NCBI RefSeq assembly: GCF_000333955.1 | Contig: NZ_CAPS01000047.1 | Location: forward strand, 1 to 64,000 | From: Rhodococcus sp. AW25M09 | Lineage (GTDB): Bacteria > Actinomycetota > Actinomycetes > Mycobacteriales > Mycobacteriaceae | Direction: 5' to 3' | DNA: 64,000 nt | Part shown: positions 27,172 to 35,050 of the stretch, one piece after another | How the letters are laid out: every line of letters begins with the position of its first letter | How positions within the stretch are numbered: position 1 is the first letter of the stretch | Made by a program: the position numbers and the translations under genes | Notes under the pieces: model-generated | Seen by the model: the letters and a program-made list of their open reading frames with translations, nothing else | Database searches by the model: none | Told to the model about the DNA's origin: nothing

Positions 27172-28298
27172 TGGCTCCGCAGTGGAGACGACCGGTGCTC
27201 GTCGGGGCGTCGTTCGTCGCAGTGATCGCACTGACGACGACGGTTGCGTCGGCGAGCGGTGTCATCGATGTCGCGAGCCGAACATCGAGCGTCTGTGCGG
27301 AATTCACCGATACGGTCGGTCTGTACGAGGGAAACTCGGTCTCGATGCTCGGCGTCGATGTGGGAACCGTGACGTCCATCGCCGCCGACGAGAGCGTTCC
27401 CGACGGCGTGCTGGTGACCATGGAGGTCGACGAGAACCTCGCACTACCGGCTTATGTGGGTGCGGTGACGTTGTCCAGTTCCATCGTCACCGACCGGCGC
27501 GTGGAGTTCACCGAGCCGTACACCGGTGGGCCCGAACTCGACCGAACCGAGTGCATCCCGTTGGCGCGCACCCGCACCCCTCTCGGTGTGAGTGAGACTT
27601 TCGATGCGGTCTCGAAGCTGGCCACGGATCTGCTCGGTCCGGCCGATGCCGACGGCAATCGACCGGAGATTCTCGGCAACACTCTTCGATCGCTCGACGG
27701 CGCTCTGGACGGATCCGGACCACAGTTGAATTCGGCCCTTCAGCAGCTGTCGGTGCTGGTGGGAGAACCCACCGATCGGGACGCCACCGTGCGCCGCCTG
27801 ATCGACAACATCGACAAGCTCGTCGACGTGTTCGCGGTGAACTGGCCCGACGTCGCCACACTGCTCGACAACTTGAAGGCGGGCATGGTCACGCTCTCCG
27901 AGTTCACCACGGAATTCAGCGGCGCAGTGGGGTTGTCGGTGGAGCTGATTCCCGTCCTGGCAAGACAACTCGACAAGTACGGCGACAAGATCTATGGATT
28001 CCTCGACCAATTGATACCCATCGTGGACGTGGGGCTGGGCCGAATCGGTGACATCAAGGACATTCTCGAGCAGGTCCCCACCGTGAGCGATTCTCTGGTG
28101 ACGCTCTACGACGAGGATCTACGGGCAGGCCGATTGACCTATCACCCGCCGCGATTCGAGATCGACACCAACTCTCCGAACGAGATCTGCGCGTTGATCA
28201 ACACGTACCGACCCACCTGTTCGGCCGACCAGCAGCGCGGCGATGTCATCGACGTCGGACTGGTGCAGTTGATTCTCGGATCGGCGGGATGGCGATGA
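27171..28298 (+). CDS. mceD: Mce family protein MceD
   Basis: 375 aa from ATG 27171 (TGATG junction with mceC). Signal/anchor LVGASFVAVIALTTTVASAS, then the MCE domain (TDTVGLYEGNSVSMLGVDVG) and helical tail (LRSLDGALDGSGPQLNSALQ, similar to MceD/MlaD tail segments). A cysteine just after the anchor (SSVCAEF) and another in YRPTCSADQ could form a disulphide. Confidence 0.9.
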   Translation: MAPQWRRPVLVGASFVAVIALTTTVASASGVIDVASRTSSVCAEFTDTVGLYEGNSVSMLGVDVGTVTSIAADESVPDGVLVTMEVDENLALPAYVGAVTLSSSIVTDRRVEFTEPYTGGPELDRTECIPLARTRTPLGVSETFDAVSKLATDLLGPADADGNRPEILGNTLRSLDGALDGSGPQLNSALQQLSVLVGEPTDRDATVRRLIDNIDKLVDVFAVNWPDVATLLDNLKAGMVTLSEFTTEFSGAVGLSVELIPVLARQLDKYGDKIYGFLDQLIPIVDVGLGRIGDIKDILEQVPTVSDSLVTLYDEDLRAGRLTYHPPRFEIDTNSPNEICALINTYRPTCSADQQRGDVIDVGLVQLILGSAGWR

Positions 28299-29323
28299 TG
28301 CGCACGCGACACCGGACCGCAACGATTCTGGTGATCGGGACGGTGATCGCCGGGTGCAGCGTGAATCCGGCCGATCTGCCCATCCCCGGCAGCTATGTCG
28401 ACGGAGACAAGTACACCGTGGACATCGAGTTCGCCAGCGTGCTGAATCTGCCGGCCAAAGCCAAGGTCGTCGTCGACGGCGTCGATGCCGGGGTTCTGGA
28501 CTACGTCACCCTCGAAGACGACAAGGCAGTTGCGACAGTCGATCTGGCGGCCGAAGTCCGGCTTCCCGAGATGACGATCGCCGAACTTCGGCAGAGCACG
28601 ATTCTGGGCGAGATCTACATCTCGCTCCAGCCTCCCGAGAATGATTCCGGCAACGGTGAATTGGTGGACGGCGATGTCATTCCCCTCGAACGCACCGTAC
28701 CGGCGGACAACGTCGAGGATGTACTGCGCGGGTTGTCGAATGTGGTGACCGGCGGGCACGTGGTCCAACTGCAGGAGGCGGTGAACAACTTCAACGCTGC
28801 GGTACCGCAGGATCCACAGATATTCGATCGGGTGAACACTGCAGCCCGTGCGGCCATTACCGATCTCGGAGCGAACACCGGCGACATCGACCGTATTCTC
28901 GCTGCAGCAGAGGGAGTGTCGAACACGCTGGTACAGCAGGAGGCGGGACTGACGCGGGTCCTGGACCTCGGCCCATCGCGGGCGCAGGGACTTTCCGAGG
29001 TGCTCTTCAGCGTGGTCAACTTGATCTTCGCCCTCGGCTACGCGACGCAGCATGTCGGTGACGTACTCGCTCCGCCCTATCAGGAACTCAGCGGTGCGAT
29101 CGCCGTAATCCTGCCCGCGATCATGACCATCTCTTCGGCCGACACCACCGTGCCGATGAACGCCGAGAAGGTGAATGCTCTACTGCGAGAACGTCTGGTG
29201 CCGTTCTTCTCGTCGACGCCGAACATCGCTGTCGACTCTGTTGTGGCCGAAGGTGCACCGGACGCAGGGGCCAGGGCGGACGAGATGATCGGCGTCCTGC
29301 GATCGATCGGAATAGTGCGATGA
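28295..29323 (+). CDS. mceE: Mce family lipoprotein MceE (LprN-like)
   Basis: 342 aa. The N-terminus is a lipoprotein signal ending in VIGTVIAGC, so Cys is the predicted lipidation site; the E position is the lipoprotein in Mce systems. MCE domain: YTVDIEFASVLNLPAKAKVV, VDGVDAGVLDYVTL. ATG 28295 overlaps the mceD stop (ATGA); neighbouring ATGs at 28289 and 28298 are possible. Confidence 0.9.
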   Translation: MMRTRHRTATILVIGTVIAGCSVNPADLPIPGSYVDGDKYTVDIEFASVLNLPAKAKVVVDGVDAGVLDYVTLEDDKAVATVDLAAEVRLPEMTIAELRQSTILGEIYISLQPPENDSGNGELVDGDVIPLERTVPADNVEDVLRGLSNVVTGGHVVQLQEAVNNFNAAVPQDPQIFDRVNTAARAAITDLGANTGDIDRILAAAEGVSNTLVQQEAGLTRVLDLGPSRAQGLSEVLFSVVNLIFALGYATQHVGDVLAPPYQELSGAIAVILPAIMTISSADTTVPMNAEKVNALLRERLVPFFSSTPNIAVDSVVAEGAPDAGARADEMIGVLRSIGIVR

Positions 29324-30264
29324 AATTCTCCACGGTGTTCTCGCTCGTCGCCCTGTTGATCCTGACCGTTGCCGGCGTCGGCTACATGAGCATCGGTGTT
29401 CTGGGTATGGACCCGCGTCGCCACCACAACACGGTCACCGTGGAATTGGCGACCTCGGGTGGCCTGATGGACACCTCGCAGGTCACCTCGCGCGGCATGA
29501 AGATCGGCAAGGTCGAGGGCATCGCCGTCACCGCCGCCGGCCTCGACGTGACGCTGAGTCTGGATGCAAGCCATGATATTCCGGTCGATTCGGATGTCAT
29601 CGTGGCCAACCTGTCGGTGGCGGGGGAGCAGTATCTCGACATCCGACCGCGTCGTGCAGGCGCGCCTTTCCTGCACGACGGGTCGGTGATCCCGGTGGAT
29701 CGGACGGTCGTATCGGCTACCGTCAGCGAGACCCTCGGGCAGGTCGATTCCCTCGTGGCCCAGATCGACACCGGTGCGCTCTCGGGACTCGCAGCGACTG
29801 CGAACAGCGCGGTGGCGGGCCGTGACTCGGAGATCGACAATCTCGTCGACACCTTCAGGCTGCTCGCTCTGACGTTGCGGGACAAGAACGAGGAGATCCG
29901 GCATCTCTACGACAATGCCCAGCAGCTCGGCAGACAGGCCTACGGCTACGGTCCGGTACTCACCGATGCCGGCCCGTGGGTGGGGGCGACCGGCCAGGGG
30001 GTGTCCAGTCTGCTGCAGGCATTCGAGCAGTATTCGTACGTGGCCTCGGACGTATGGGACGACCCGATCGGTCCACTCATCACCAAGATCGACAGCTATC
30101 TGACCCCGACGTCCCCGGACCTGGCGCTGATCGCCACGTTGCTGAAGCCGTACACGGCCCCCATCGAACCGTTGCGGGTCGACGCAGGGAAGATCATCGA
30201 CATGTTGGGTGGGGCCTTCCCGGAGGGAGGACCCGCGCGAGTAGCCGTGACCATCCCGAACTGA
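29320..30264 (+). CDS. mceF: Mce family protein MceF
   Basis: 314 aa, sixth Mce subunit, ATG 29320 overlapping the mceE stop. One N-terminal membrane segment (VFSLVALLILTVAGVGYMSI), MCE domain (TVELATSGGLMDTSQVTSRG, MKIGKVEGIAV) and a shortened helical tail. It completes the A-F set. Confidence 0.9.
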   Translation: MKFSTVFSLVALLILTVAGVGYMSIGVLGMDPRRHHNTVTVELATSGGLMDTSQVTSRGMKIGKVEGIAVTAAGLDVTLSLDASHDIPVDSDVIVANLSVAGEQYLDIRPRRAGAPFLHDGSVIPVDRTVVSATVSETLGQVDSLVAQIDTGALSGLAATANSAVAGRDSEIDNLVDTFRLLALTLRDKNEEIRHLYDNAQQLGRQAYGYGPVLTDAGPWVGATGQGVSSLLQAFEQYSYVASDVWDDPIGPLITKIDSYLTPTSPDLALIATLLKPYTAPIEPLRVDAGKIIDMLGGAFPEGGPARVAVTIPN

Positions 30265-30306
30265 CCGATTTCTCGATCCGACTCGACGACACTGGAGTGA
30301 CCCCCG

Positions 30307-30903
30307 ATGACCGATACCGCGCCCACTCAGGAACACGGCACCGCGGCCGAGAGCTCGACGCCGGCTACCCCCGAAATCTCGACGACCCCCACTCAGGATG
30401 AGTCCGGTCGGTCGACGTACTCGGTGGCCGCGGTCGTCGTGGCGGTCGTCGCCGTGGTGGTGGCAGCGGTGTTCGGCTACCTGTGGTACTCCGCCGCCGG
30501 CGATCTGGACGCTATGCGGCAGCAGGAGACCGAGCGGCAGATCGCGTTGAACACGGCCAAGGATTACACGACCAGATCGCTCACATACGACTACAACGAC
30601 CTGGACGCGTTCTTCTCCAGTGTCAAGGATGGTGCGGCGCAACCGTTGCAGGATCGGTACGACGGGGTGAAGGACGCACTGACCGCCATCATGTCGGAGT
30701 CACAGGTGGTCGCCTCGGGTGAAGCGCTCTCGGCTGCAGTCGATTCCGAGACCGACGGGGTGTACAAGATCTCGGTGTACGCCAAGCAGCAGACCCGCAA
30801 CGTGCAGTCACCCGACGGCGGCTCGGTGGACAACATTCTCGCCGTGACCGTCTCCGATCACGACGGACGTTGGATCGTGGACGACTACGGCCCCAAGAAC
30901 TGA
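30307..30903 (+). CDS. Mce-associated membrane protein
   Basis: 198 aa. A Thr/Ser/Pro-rich cytoplasmic N-terminus (~35 residues), one membrane helix (VAAVVVAVVAVVVAAVFGYL) and an extracytoplasmic domain (RSLTYDYNDLDAFFSSVKDG, later RWIVDDYGPKN) that is typical of Mas proteins encoded after mceF. These proteins stabilise or assist the Mce complex. ATG 30307 follows mceF by 42 nt. Confidence 0.88.
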   Translation: MTDTAPTQEHGTAAESSTPATPEISTTPTQDESGRSTYSVAAVVVAVVAVVVAAVFGYLWYSAAGDLDAMRQQETERQIALNTAKDYTTRSLTYDYNDLDAFFSSVKDGAAQPLQDRYDGVKDALTAIMSESQVVASGEALSAAVDSETDGVYKISVYAKQQTRNVQSPDGGSVDNILAVTVSDHDGRWIVDDYGPKN

Positions 30904-30918
30904 AGTCGCTTCGGCCGA

Positions 30919-32022
30919 TTACTGTTTGGTGGCGCTGACGAACTGAGCGAGTCCGCGGATTTCCTGTTCGATATCGGTCATCCCGGCGCGGTCGAAGATG
31001 TCGGTGAACTGGTTCTTCGGGAACATGCGCACTCCCATTCGGCCGGATCCGACACCGACGACGGTACGCATCGGGGCGGAACCTAGTTCACAACTGGTCA
31101 TGATCGCGATGCGCCCGCCCGGGCGTAGGACGCGGATCAGCTCATCGACCACCCGGAACGGCTCTGGCACGAGATACAGAGCCGCGTAGCAACATACGGC
31201 GTCGAATGCTCCACCGGCGTACGGCAGGTGGGATGCATCGCCCCGCACGTAGGCGGCCCGAGCCCCGCGGTTGTCGCGGACTGCTCGGGCAATCATGGCC
31301 TCGGAGATGTCGAAACCGACGGCAAGGCCGTCTCCGGTGAGGTGCTCGGACAGGAACTTCGTGAAATTCCCTGGGCCGGAGGCCACATCGAGTACCCGCT
31401 GCGAACCGCGCAACTGCAGGTCGGTCACCGCCTTGGCACGCTCGGCCGACATCGACAGTCCGCCGATCCCCATCATCGACACCCCGAACGGACGCCAGAT
31501 CTTCTCGTAGATCGCTGCGACACCGCGGTTGTTCATCGCCCGGCTCGCCATTGTCGGATTGGGTGCCCGAACATCGCGCAACGTCTCGACGTAGCCACCG
31601 TCCGTGGTGACCTGCTCGCGTAGTGATGCCGGCTCGATCATGGCGAGGGCGCGGTTCAACGCCGCATCGGCGGGTGCGGGGTCGGTCACGAATTCCTCCT
31701 GATGATGGATGTGCAGGTCGGTTTCCAGCGAATACGGTGGTGCGCTCCTACCCTGAACGCGGTAGCGACCCCAGAAATCGATATCGCCGACTGTCACGGC
31801 AGCACTTCCGGTTTCGGTACTGAGGAACCCGGTCTTGTTTCCGCTCTCGCCCAGTAGATCCCTGAGCTCGGCGTGTGGACGCACCCGGCCGTACCAACGG
31901 AAGATACCGTCGATGGGCTGGGAACGACCCCGAAGGTCCACATCGACCTCGAACGCCCGGCCGGCGACCTCGAGAGTTGCGGGGCCCCGGAAATCGGGCT
32001 CACCGGCGAGTTCGGTCGTCAC
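30919..32022 (-). CDS. DUF4873-methyltransferase fusion protein
   Basis: A 367-aa protein. Residues ~5-110 resemble the DUF4873 domain (FRGPATLEVAGRAFEVDVDL, QPIDGIFRWYGRVRPH). The C-terminal part is a class I SAM methyltransferase (RVLDVASGPGNFTKFLSEHL, VGFDISEAMI, FDAVCCYAALYLVPEP, LIRVLRPGGRIAIMTS). GTG 32022 overlaps the TetR stop by 4 nt (GTGA), so the two genes are coupled. The substrate is unknown. The pair is divergent from the diiron-protein operon, suggesting one regulated pathway. Confidence 0.8.
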   Translation of the reverse strand: MTTELAGEPDFRGPATLEVAGRAFEVDVDLRGRSQPIDGIFRWYGRVRPHAELRDLLGESGNKTGFLSTETGSAAVTVGDIDFWGRYRVQGRSAPPYSLETDLHIHHQEEFVTDPAPADAALNRALAMIEPASLREQVTTDGGYVETLRDVRAPNPTMASRAMNNRGVAAIYEKIWRPFGVSMMGIGGLSMSAERAKAVTDLQLRGSQRVLDVASGPGNFTKFLSEHLTGDGLAVGFDISEAMIARAVRDNRGARAAYVRGDASHLPYAGGAFDAVCCYAALYLVPEPFRVVDELIRVLRPGGRIAIMTSCELGSAPMRTVVGVGSGRMGVRMFPKNQFTDIFDRAGMTDIEQEIRGLAQFVSATKQ

Positions 32023-32996
32023 GGTGCGGTAGGCCCTTCGGTTCGGCTGAAAGCGAGATGCATCGGCAGGTTCGGGTCGATGGCGATCCCGGACAGTCGG
32101 CAGGCCGACTGGACGACGCCGGCCACGATGGCCGTCACGTACTGCGAGAATTCGTCGATATCCATGCGCGACGCATGAGCACCAGTCGGATCGCTGGCAC
32201 GTCCGTAGTCCAGCCACCAATCCGTAGCCGACGCCACCGCCCCGAAGCAGGCGTACGAGACCATCTCGGCAGTGCCGGGTTCCATACCCTGACCGCCGGA
32301 GGCGTCGGTGAGCACAGCAGCAAGACGACGAGCGGTGGCGCGGGCGGTGTCCAGACCTGGGTCGTTCCGCGGGCTCCACTCCTGTCTCTGGTCGTTCCGC
32401 GGGCTCCACTCCTGTGCCTGGTCGTTCCGCGGGCTCCACTCCTGTCTCTGGTCGTTCCGCGGGCTCCACTCCTGTCTCTGGTCGTTCCGCGGGCTCCACT
32501 CCTGTCTCTGGTCGTTCCGCGGGCTCCACTCCTGTCCCAGTTCGCCGCTGCGGGGTGCAGCCGGGGTCGGTCGCGCGGTGAAGTGGCTGTGCACGAGGAA
32601 TCGAAAGAGGTCGGGGTGTTCGTCGACGACATGGGCGAACTCGGTGACGCCGAGTCCGACCAGCTCGGTCACCGAATCCTCGATCAGGTTGATGCGCTCC
32701 ATGATGCGATCCCACACGTCGGCCTGAACGCGCTCGACGACGGCACTGTAGAGGTCGGTCTTGTCGGTGAAGTGACGGTAGAGCTTGGGTTTGGCCGCAC
32801 CGGCTTCCTTGGCGATATCGCCCATGCTGACGTCGGGTCCGTGTCGGTCGACAGCGCGTAGGGCGGCATCGACGAATGTCTCGCGCACGGCGATTCGGTG
32901 CTCACGCCATCGTTCCGAACGCGCATCGGGGCGCCCGGATGTGGCCTGTCCGGATGCGGGCTGTGCACCCTTGACATGAATCGTGAGGTCGATCAC
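32019..32996 (-). CDS. TetR-family regulator with six in-frame decapeptide repeats
   Basis: 325 aa. HTH near residues 30-75 (RETFVDAALRAVDRHGPDVS, then MGDIAKEAGAAKPKLYRHFT). The ligand-binding domain is interrupted at residues 153-212 by six 10-residue units (QEWSPRNDQR type) encoded by exact 30-bp repeats; without them the protein would be 265 aa, close to relatives. The domain resumes with ATARRLAAVLTD and WWLDYGRA. A 7-bp-arm palindrome at 33006-33029 upstream is its likely operator. It probably controls the coupled methyltransferase gene and the divergent diiron operon. Confidence 0.85.
   Translation of the reverse strand: MIDLTIHVKGAQPASGQATSGRPDARSERWREHRIAVRETFVDAALRAVDRHGPDVSMGDIAKEAGAAKPKLYRHFTDKTDLYSAVVERVQADVWDRIMERINLIEDSVTELVGLGVTEFAHVVDEHPDLFRFLVHSHFTARPTPAAPRSGELGQEWSPRNDQRQEWSPRNDQRQEWSPRNDQRQEWSPRNDQAQEWSPRNDQRQEWSPRNDPGLDTARATARRLAAVLTDASGGQGMEPGTAEMVSYACFGAVASATDWWLDYGRASDPTGAHASRMDIDEFSQYVTAIVAGVVQSACRLSGIAIDPNLPMHLAFSRTEGPTAP
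32361..32540 (-). repeat. six exact-period 30-bp tandem repeats within the tetR gene
   Basis: Units start at 32361, 32391, 32421, 32451, 32481 and 32511. Each begins GTCGTTCCGCGGGCTCCACT and ends CCTGT plus a variable 5-mer (CTCTG, GCCTG or CCCAG). The core is the same as in the 34-bp repeats upstream of argG, here with a 30-bp period that keeps the reading frame; minus-strand translation is QEWSPRNDQ. Confidence 0.97.
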
Positions 32997-33005
32997 AATT
33001 TTCGA

Positions 33006-33029
33006 CAGTACCCATTACCGGCGGTACTG
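33006..33029. promoter_or_regulatory. candidate TetR operator
   Basis: CAGTACC and GGTACTG form 7-bp inverted arms with a 10-nt spacer, in the 79-bp gap between the divergent tetR and diiron genes. Confidence 0.5.
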
Positions 33030-33075
33030 GCTACCTCGGAGATCAGGTTGCCGATCGCCACAGCAGGGGGGTTCG

Positions 33076-34065
33076 ATGGCAGAGTCACGTTCCGCGGTCG
33101 TGGCCGTGGGCCCGGATCGACGGCCCATCGCTACGACTACGGCCGATGCGCCGAACGTCAAGGCGCGCAGTGTCGGTGCCCGCGAGAAGACCGCCGCGCG
33201 GCTGCTCGGTTCCACGGCGAACAAGTTCTACGACGCCGAGGTCGACATCGACTGGGATGCTCCGCTGCAGGAGGGCAAGGGCTGGATGCCCGAGCATCGG
33301 ATCTCGCTCTACGGAACCGAACTGTGGGACACCCTGACCCCCGAGCAGCGCATCGAACTCGGCAAGCACGAGATCGTCAGCATTCTCTCGTTCGGTATCT
33401 ACGCCGAGACGTTCCTCAGTGCCAACCTGCTGCGGGTGTTCGGCCGCGGCACCCTCTCGGACCATTCGCTGTACGCAATTGCAGAGATCGGTGAGGAATC
33501 CCGGCACTCCATCATGTTCGGCAAACTCATCGAGAAGGCCGGACTGCGCCCGTATCTGTTGCCGCGAACGAGCTTGTTCTGGGTCAAGCTCGGTCAATTC
33601 CTGCCGCTGGGGCCGGCGACCTACGGGGTGACGCTGCTCATCGAGGAAGTACTCGACCGCGGTCAGCGAGAGGCGATGAACGATCCGAACATGCAGCCAC
33701 ACCTGCGGCAGCTGATGAAGATTCACGTTCTCGAGGAGTCGCGGCACATCACCTACGCGCGGGAGGAGATGGTACGCGGCATGCAGGCCACGAATCGAGT
33801 GAACCGGGCGCTGCACAGGGTCATTCTGGCTGCAGCTGCCAATGTCACCTATCCGTTGCTGATCGATCCCCGGGTCTACCGGAGCGTGGGTATCCGGCCA
33901 TGGCGTGGGATCAGGACCGCTGTGCGCAGCGAAACCTACTCGGCCAACATGCAATTCGTGTCCGAGCCGATGGTGCGGTTCTTTCACGAGGCCGGCATGT
34001 TGGACGGCGTCGTGACCCGCTGGCTGTGGCGCATGACTCGGGCCCTGCCGGCCGACATCACGTGA
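33076..34065 (+). CDS. AurF-type diiron oxygenase-like protein
   Basis: 329 aa. It resembles the p-aminobenzoate N-oxygenase (AurF) family, cytosolic diiron proteins that oxidise amines or other small molecules. Candidate iron ligands are present in order: ELGKHEIVS, YAETFLS, EIGEESRHSIMF, LLIEEVLD and KIHVLEESRHITYAREEM (two EExxH motifs). The family opening EVDIDWDAPL and HRISLYGTELWD is clear. ATG 33076 is preceded by AGGGGGG. A GTGA overlap joins it to a paralogue. The physiological substrate is unknown. Confidence 0.82.
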   Translation: MAESRSAVVAVGPDRRPIATTTADAPNVKARSVGAREKTAARLLGSTANKFYDAEVDIDWDAPLQEGKGWMPEHRISLYGTELWDTLTPEQRIELGKHEIVSILSFGIYAETFLSANLLRVFGRGTLSDHSLYAIAEIGEESRHSIMFGKLIEKAGLRPYLLPRTSLFWVKLGQFLPLGPATYGVTLLIEEVLDRGQREAMNDPNMQPHLRQLMKIHVLEESRHITYAREEMVRGMQATNRVNRALHRVILAAAANVTYPLLIDPRVYRSVGIRPWRGIRTAVRSETYSANMQFVSEPMVRFFHEAGMLDGVVTRWLWRMTRALPADIT

Positions 34066-34922
34066 GCCGTCAGGAGGTCGTGTACGACCCGGACGTCGAC
34101 ATCGACTGGAACGCGCCGTGGCGTCACGATCTGTTCGCCATGTCGCCGGATCGAGTCACGGTGTACGGCAGCCGTGTGTGGTCGCGGTTGGGTGACGAGC
34201 GGCAGCGCGAGCTGGCGCTGCAGGAGGCGGTGAGTCGATGGAGCGTCGCGGCGTACCTGTCCGCGATGTTGACCGCCGATCATCTTCGCCAGGTCGCGTT
34301 GACGGGGTTGAACAGCACCGCAGCGCGGGACTCACTGCACGAAGTCGGTGGGGGAGCCCGGTCGGTCACGACGTTCGGCAAACTCGTTCGCGCGAGCGGA
34401 ATCACGCCGTACCGGTTGCCGACGGGCTCGGCCACCGCGGTCAAGTTGTTGGCCTTCCTGCCACTCGGCGCGGCGTCGAATGCGGCGACGTTGCTGGTCG
34501 AACAGACGGTGTCCACTGCGTTCGAGGATGTCATCGGCGACGAGACCATCGAGCCGCACGTGCGACAGGCAATGAAAATTCATGCTGCAGAATCGGTATC
34601 GCGGTTCGGGTATGCACGCGATCAGGTGCGCCGGTCATTGGCTGCGTCGGGACCGGTCCGGCGGGCCTACCATCGAGTGCTGCTCGCACTGCTCGCCAAC
34701 GCAGTGCTGCGGCTGACGGTATCGCCGCAGGTGTACCGAGCCGTCGGCGTGAGTCCCGTGCGCGGCTACCTGTCCGGGCGGCGAAACCGGCACGCTGCGC
34801 GGCGGCGAGATGCCGAACCGGTCGTCGAATTCCTTTCCGGTGTTGGGATGCTCGACGGTGCTCTCACCGGTGTCCTGTGGCGCATGAGCGGCGTTGCCCC
34901 CGAACCCGAAGAGAATCGATGA
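34062..34922 (+). CDS. degenerate diiron-protein paralogue lacking most metal ligands
   Basis: 286 aa, similar along its length to the preceding protein (DVDIDWNAPW, DRVTVYGSRVWSRL, GITPYRLPTGSATAVKLLAF, PQVYRAVGVSPVRGYLSG). The ligand motifs are lost: EIGEESRHS is EVGGGARSV, and LEESRHITYAREEM is AAESVSRFGYARDQV; YAETF is VAAYL. The fold is therefore probably kept without an iron centre, as a regulatory or scaffolding pseudoenzyme partner. GTG 34062 overlaps the upstream stop and the gene end overlaps a 43-aa frame (ATGA). Confidence 0.8.
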   Translation: MSRQEVVYDPDVDIDWNAPWRHDLFAMSPDRVTVYGSRVWSRLGDERQRELALQEAVSRWSVAAYLSAMLTADHLRQVALTGLNSTAARDSLHEVGGGARSVTTFGKLVRASGITPYRLPTGSATAVKLLAFLPLGAASNAATLLVEQTVSTAFEDVIGDETIEPHVRQAMKIHAAESVSRFGYARDQVRRSLAASGPVRRAYHRVLLALLANAVLRLTVSPQVYRAVGVSPVRGYLSGRRNRHAARRRDAEPVVEFLSGVGMLDGALTGVLWRMSGVAPEPEENR

Positions 34923-35050
34923 CTGCGCACCGCACGGGCGTCGATCGAACGGTGTGGCCGGGGTTCACCGGGCAGTACTGGCAGCGCACCCGCACGCCCG
35001 ATTGCACCGAATACGAACTGCTGCAGGCGAAAGAGAACGTGAGTATATGA
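34919..35050 (+). CDS. 43-aa small protein coupled between diiron paralogue and SDR
   Basis: A short frame starting MTAHRTGVDRTVWPGFTGQY and ending LLQAKENVSI. It overlaps the upstream stop (ATGA at 34919) and the downstream SDR start (ATGA at 35047), so it is placed exactly like a translated operon gene. It is polar and basic/aromatic, with one Cys (TPDCTEY) and no membrane segment. No known family recognised. Confidence 0.65.
   Translation: MTAHRTGVDRTVWPGFTGQYWQRTRTPDCTEYELLQAKENVSI

Noticed and set aside
22392..30264. Naming the operon mce4 (cholesterol uptake)
   Set aside because: No KstR-like operator or sterol catabolic genes are visible, so the subtype was left open.
32361..32540. 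Tandem repeats as a CRISPR array
   Set aside because: Units are contiguous at a 30-bp period with almost identical sequence, no unique spacers, no cas genes, and they are translated within a TetR gene.
30919..32715. Single 598-aa protein covering methyltransferase and repeats
   Set aside because: The first 230 residues would be the wrong frame of the TetR gene; GTG 32022 overlapping the TetR stop is the proper start.
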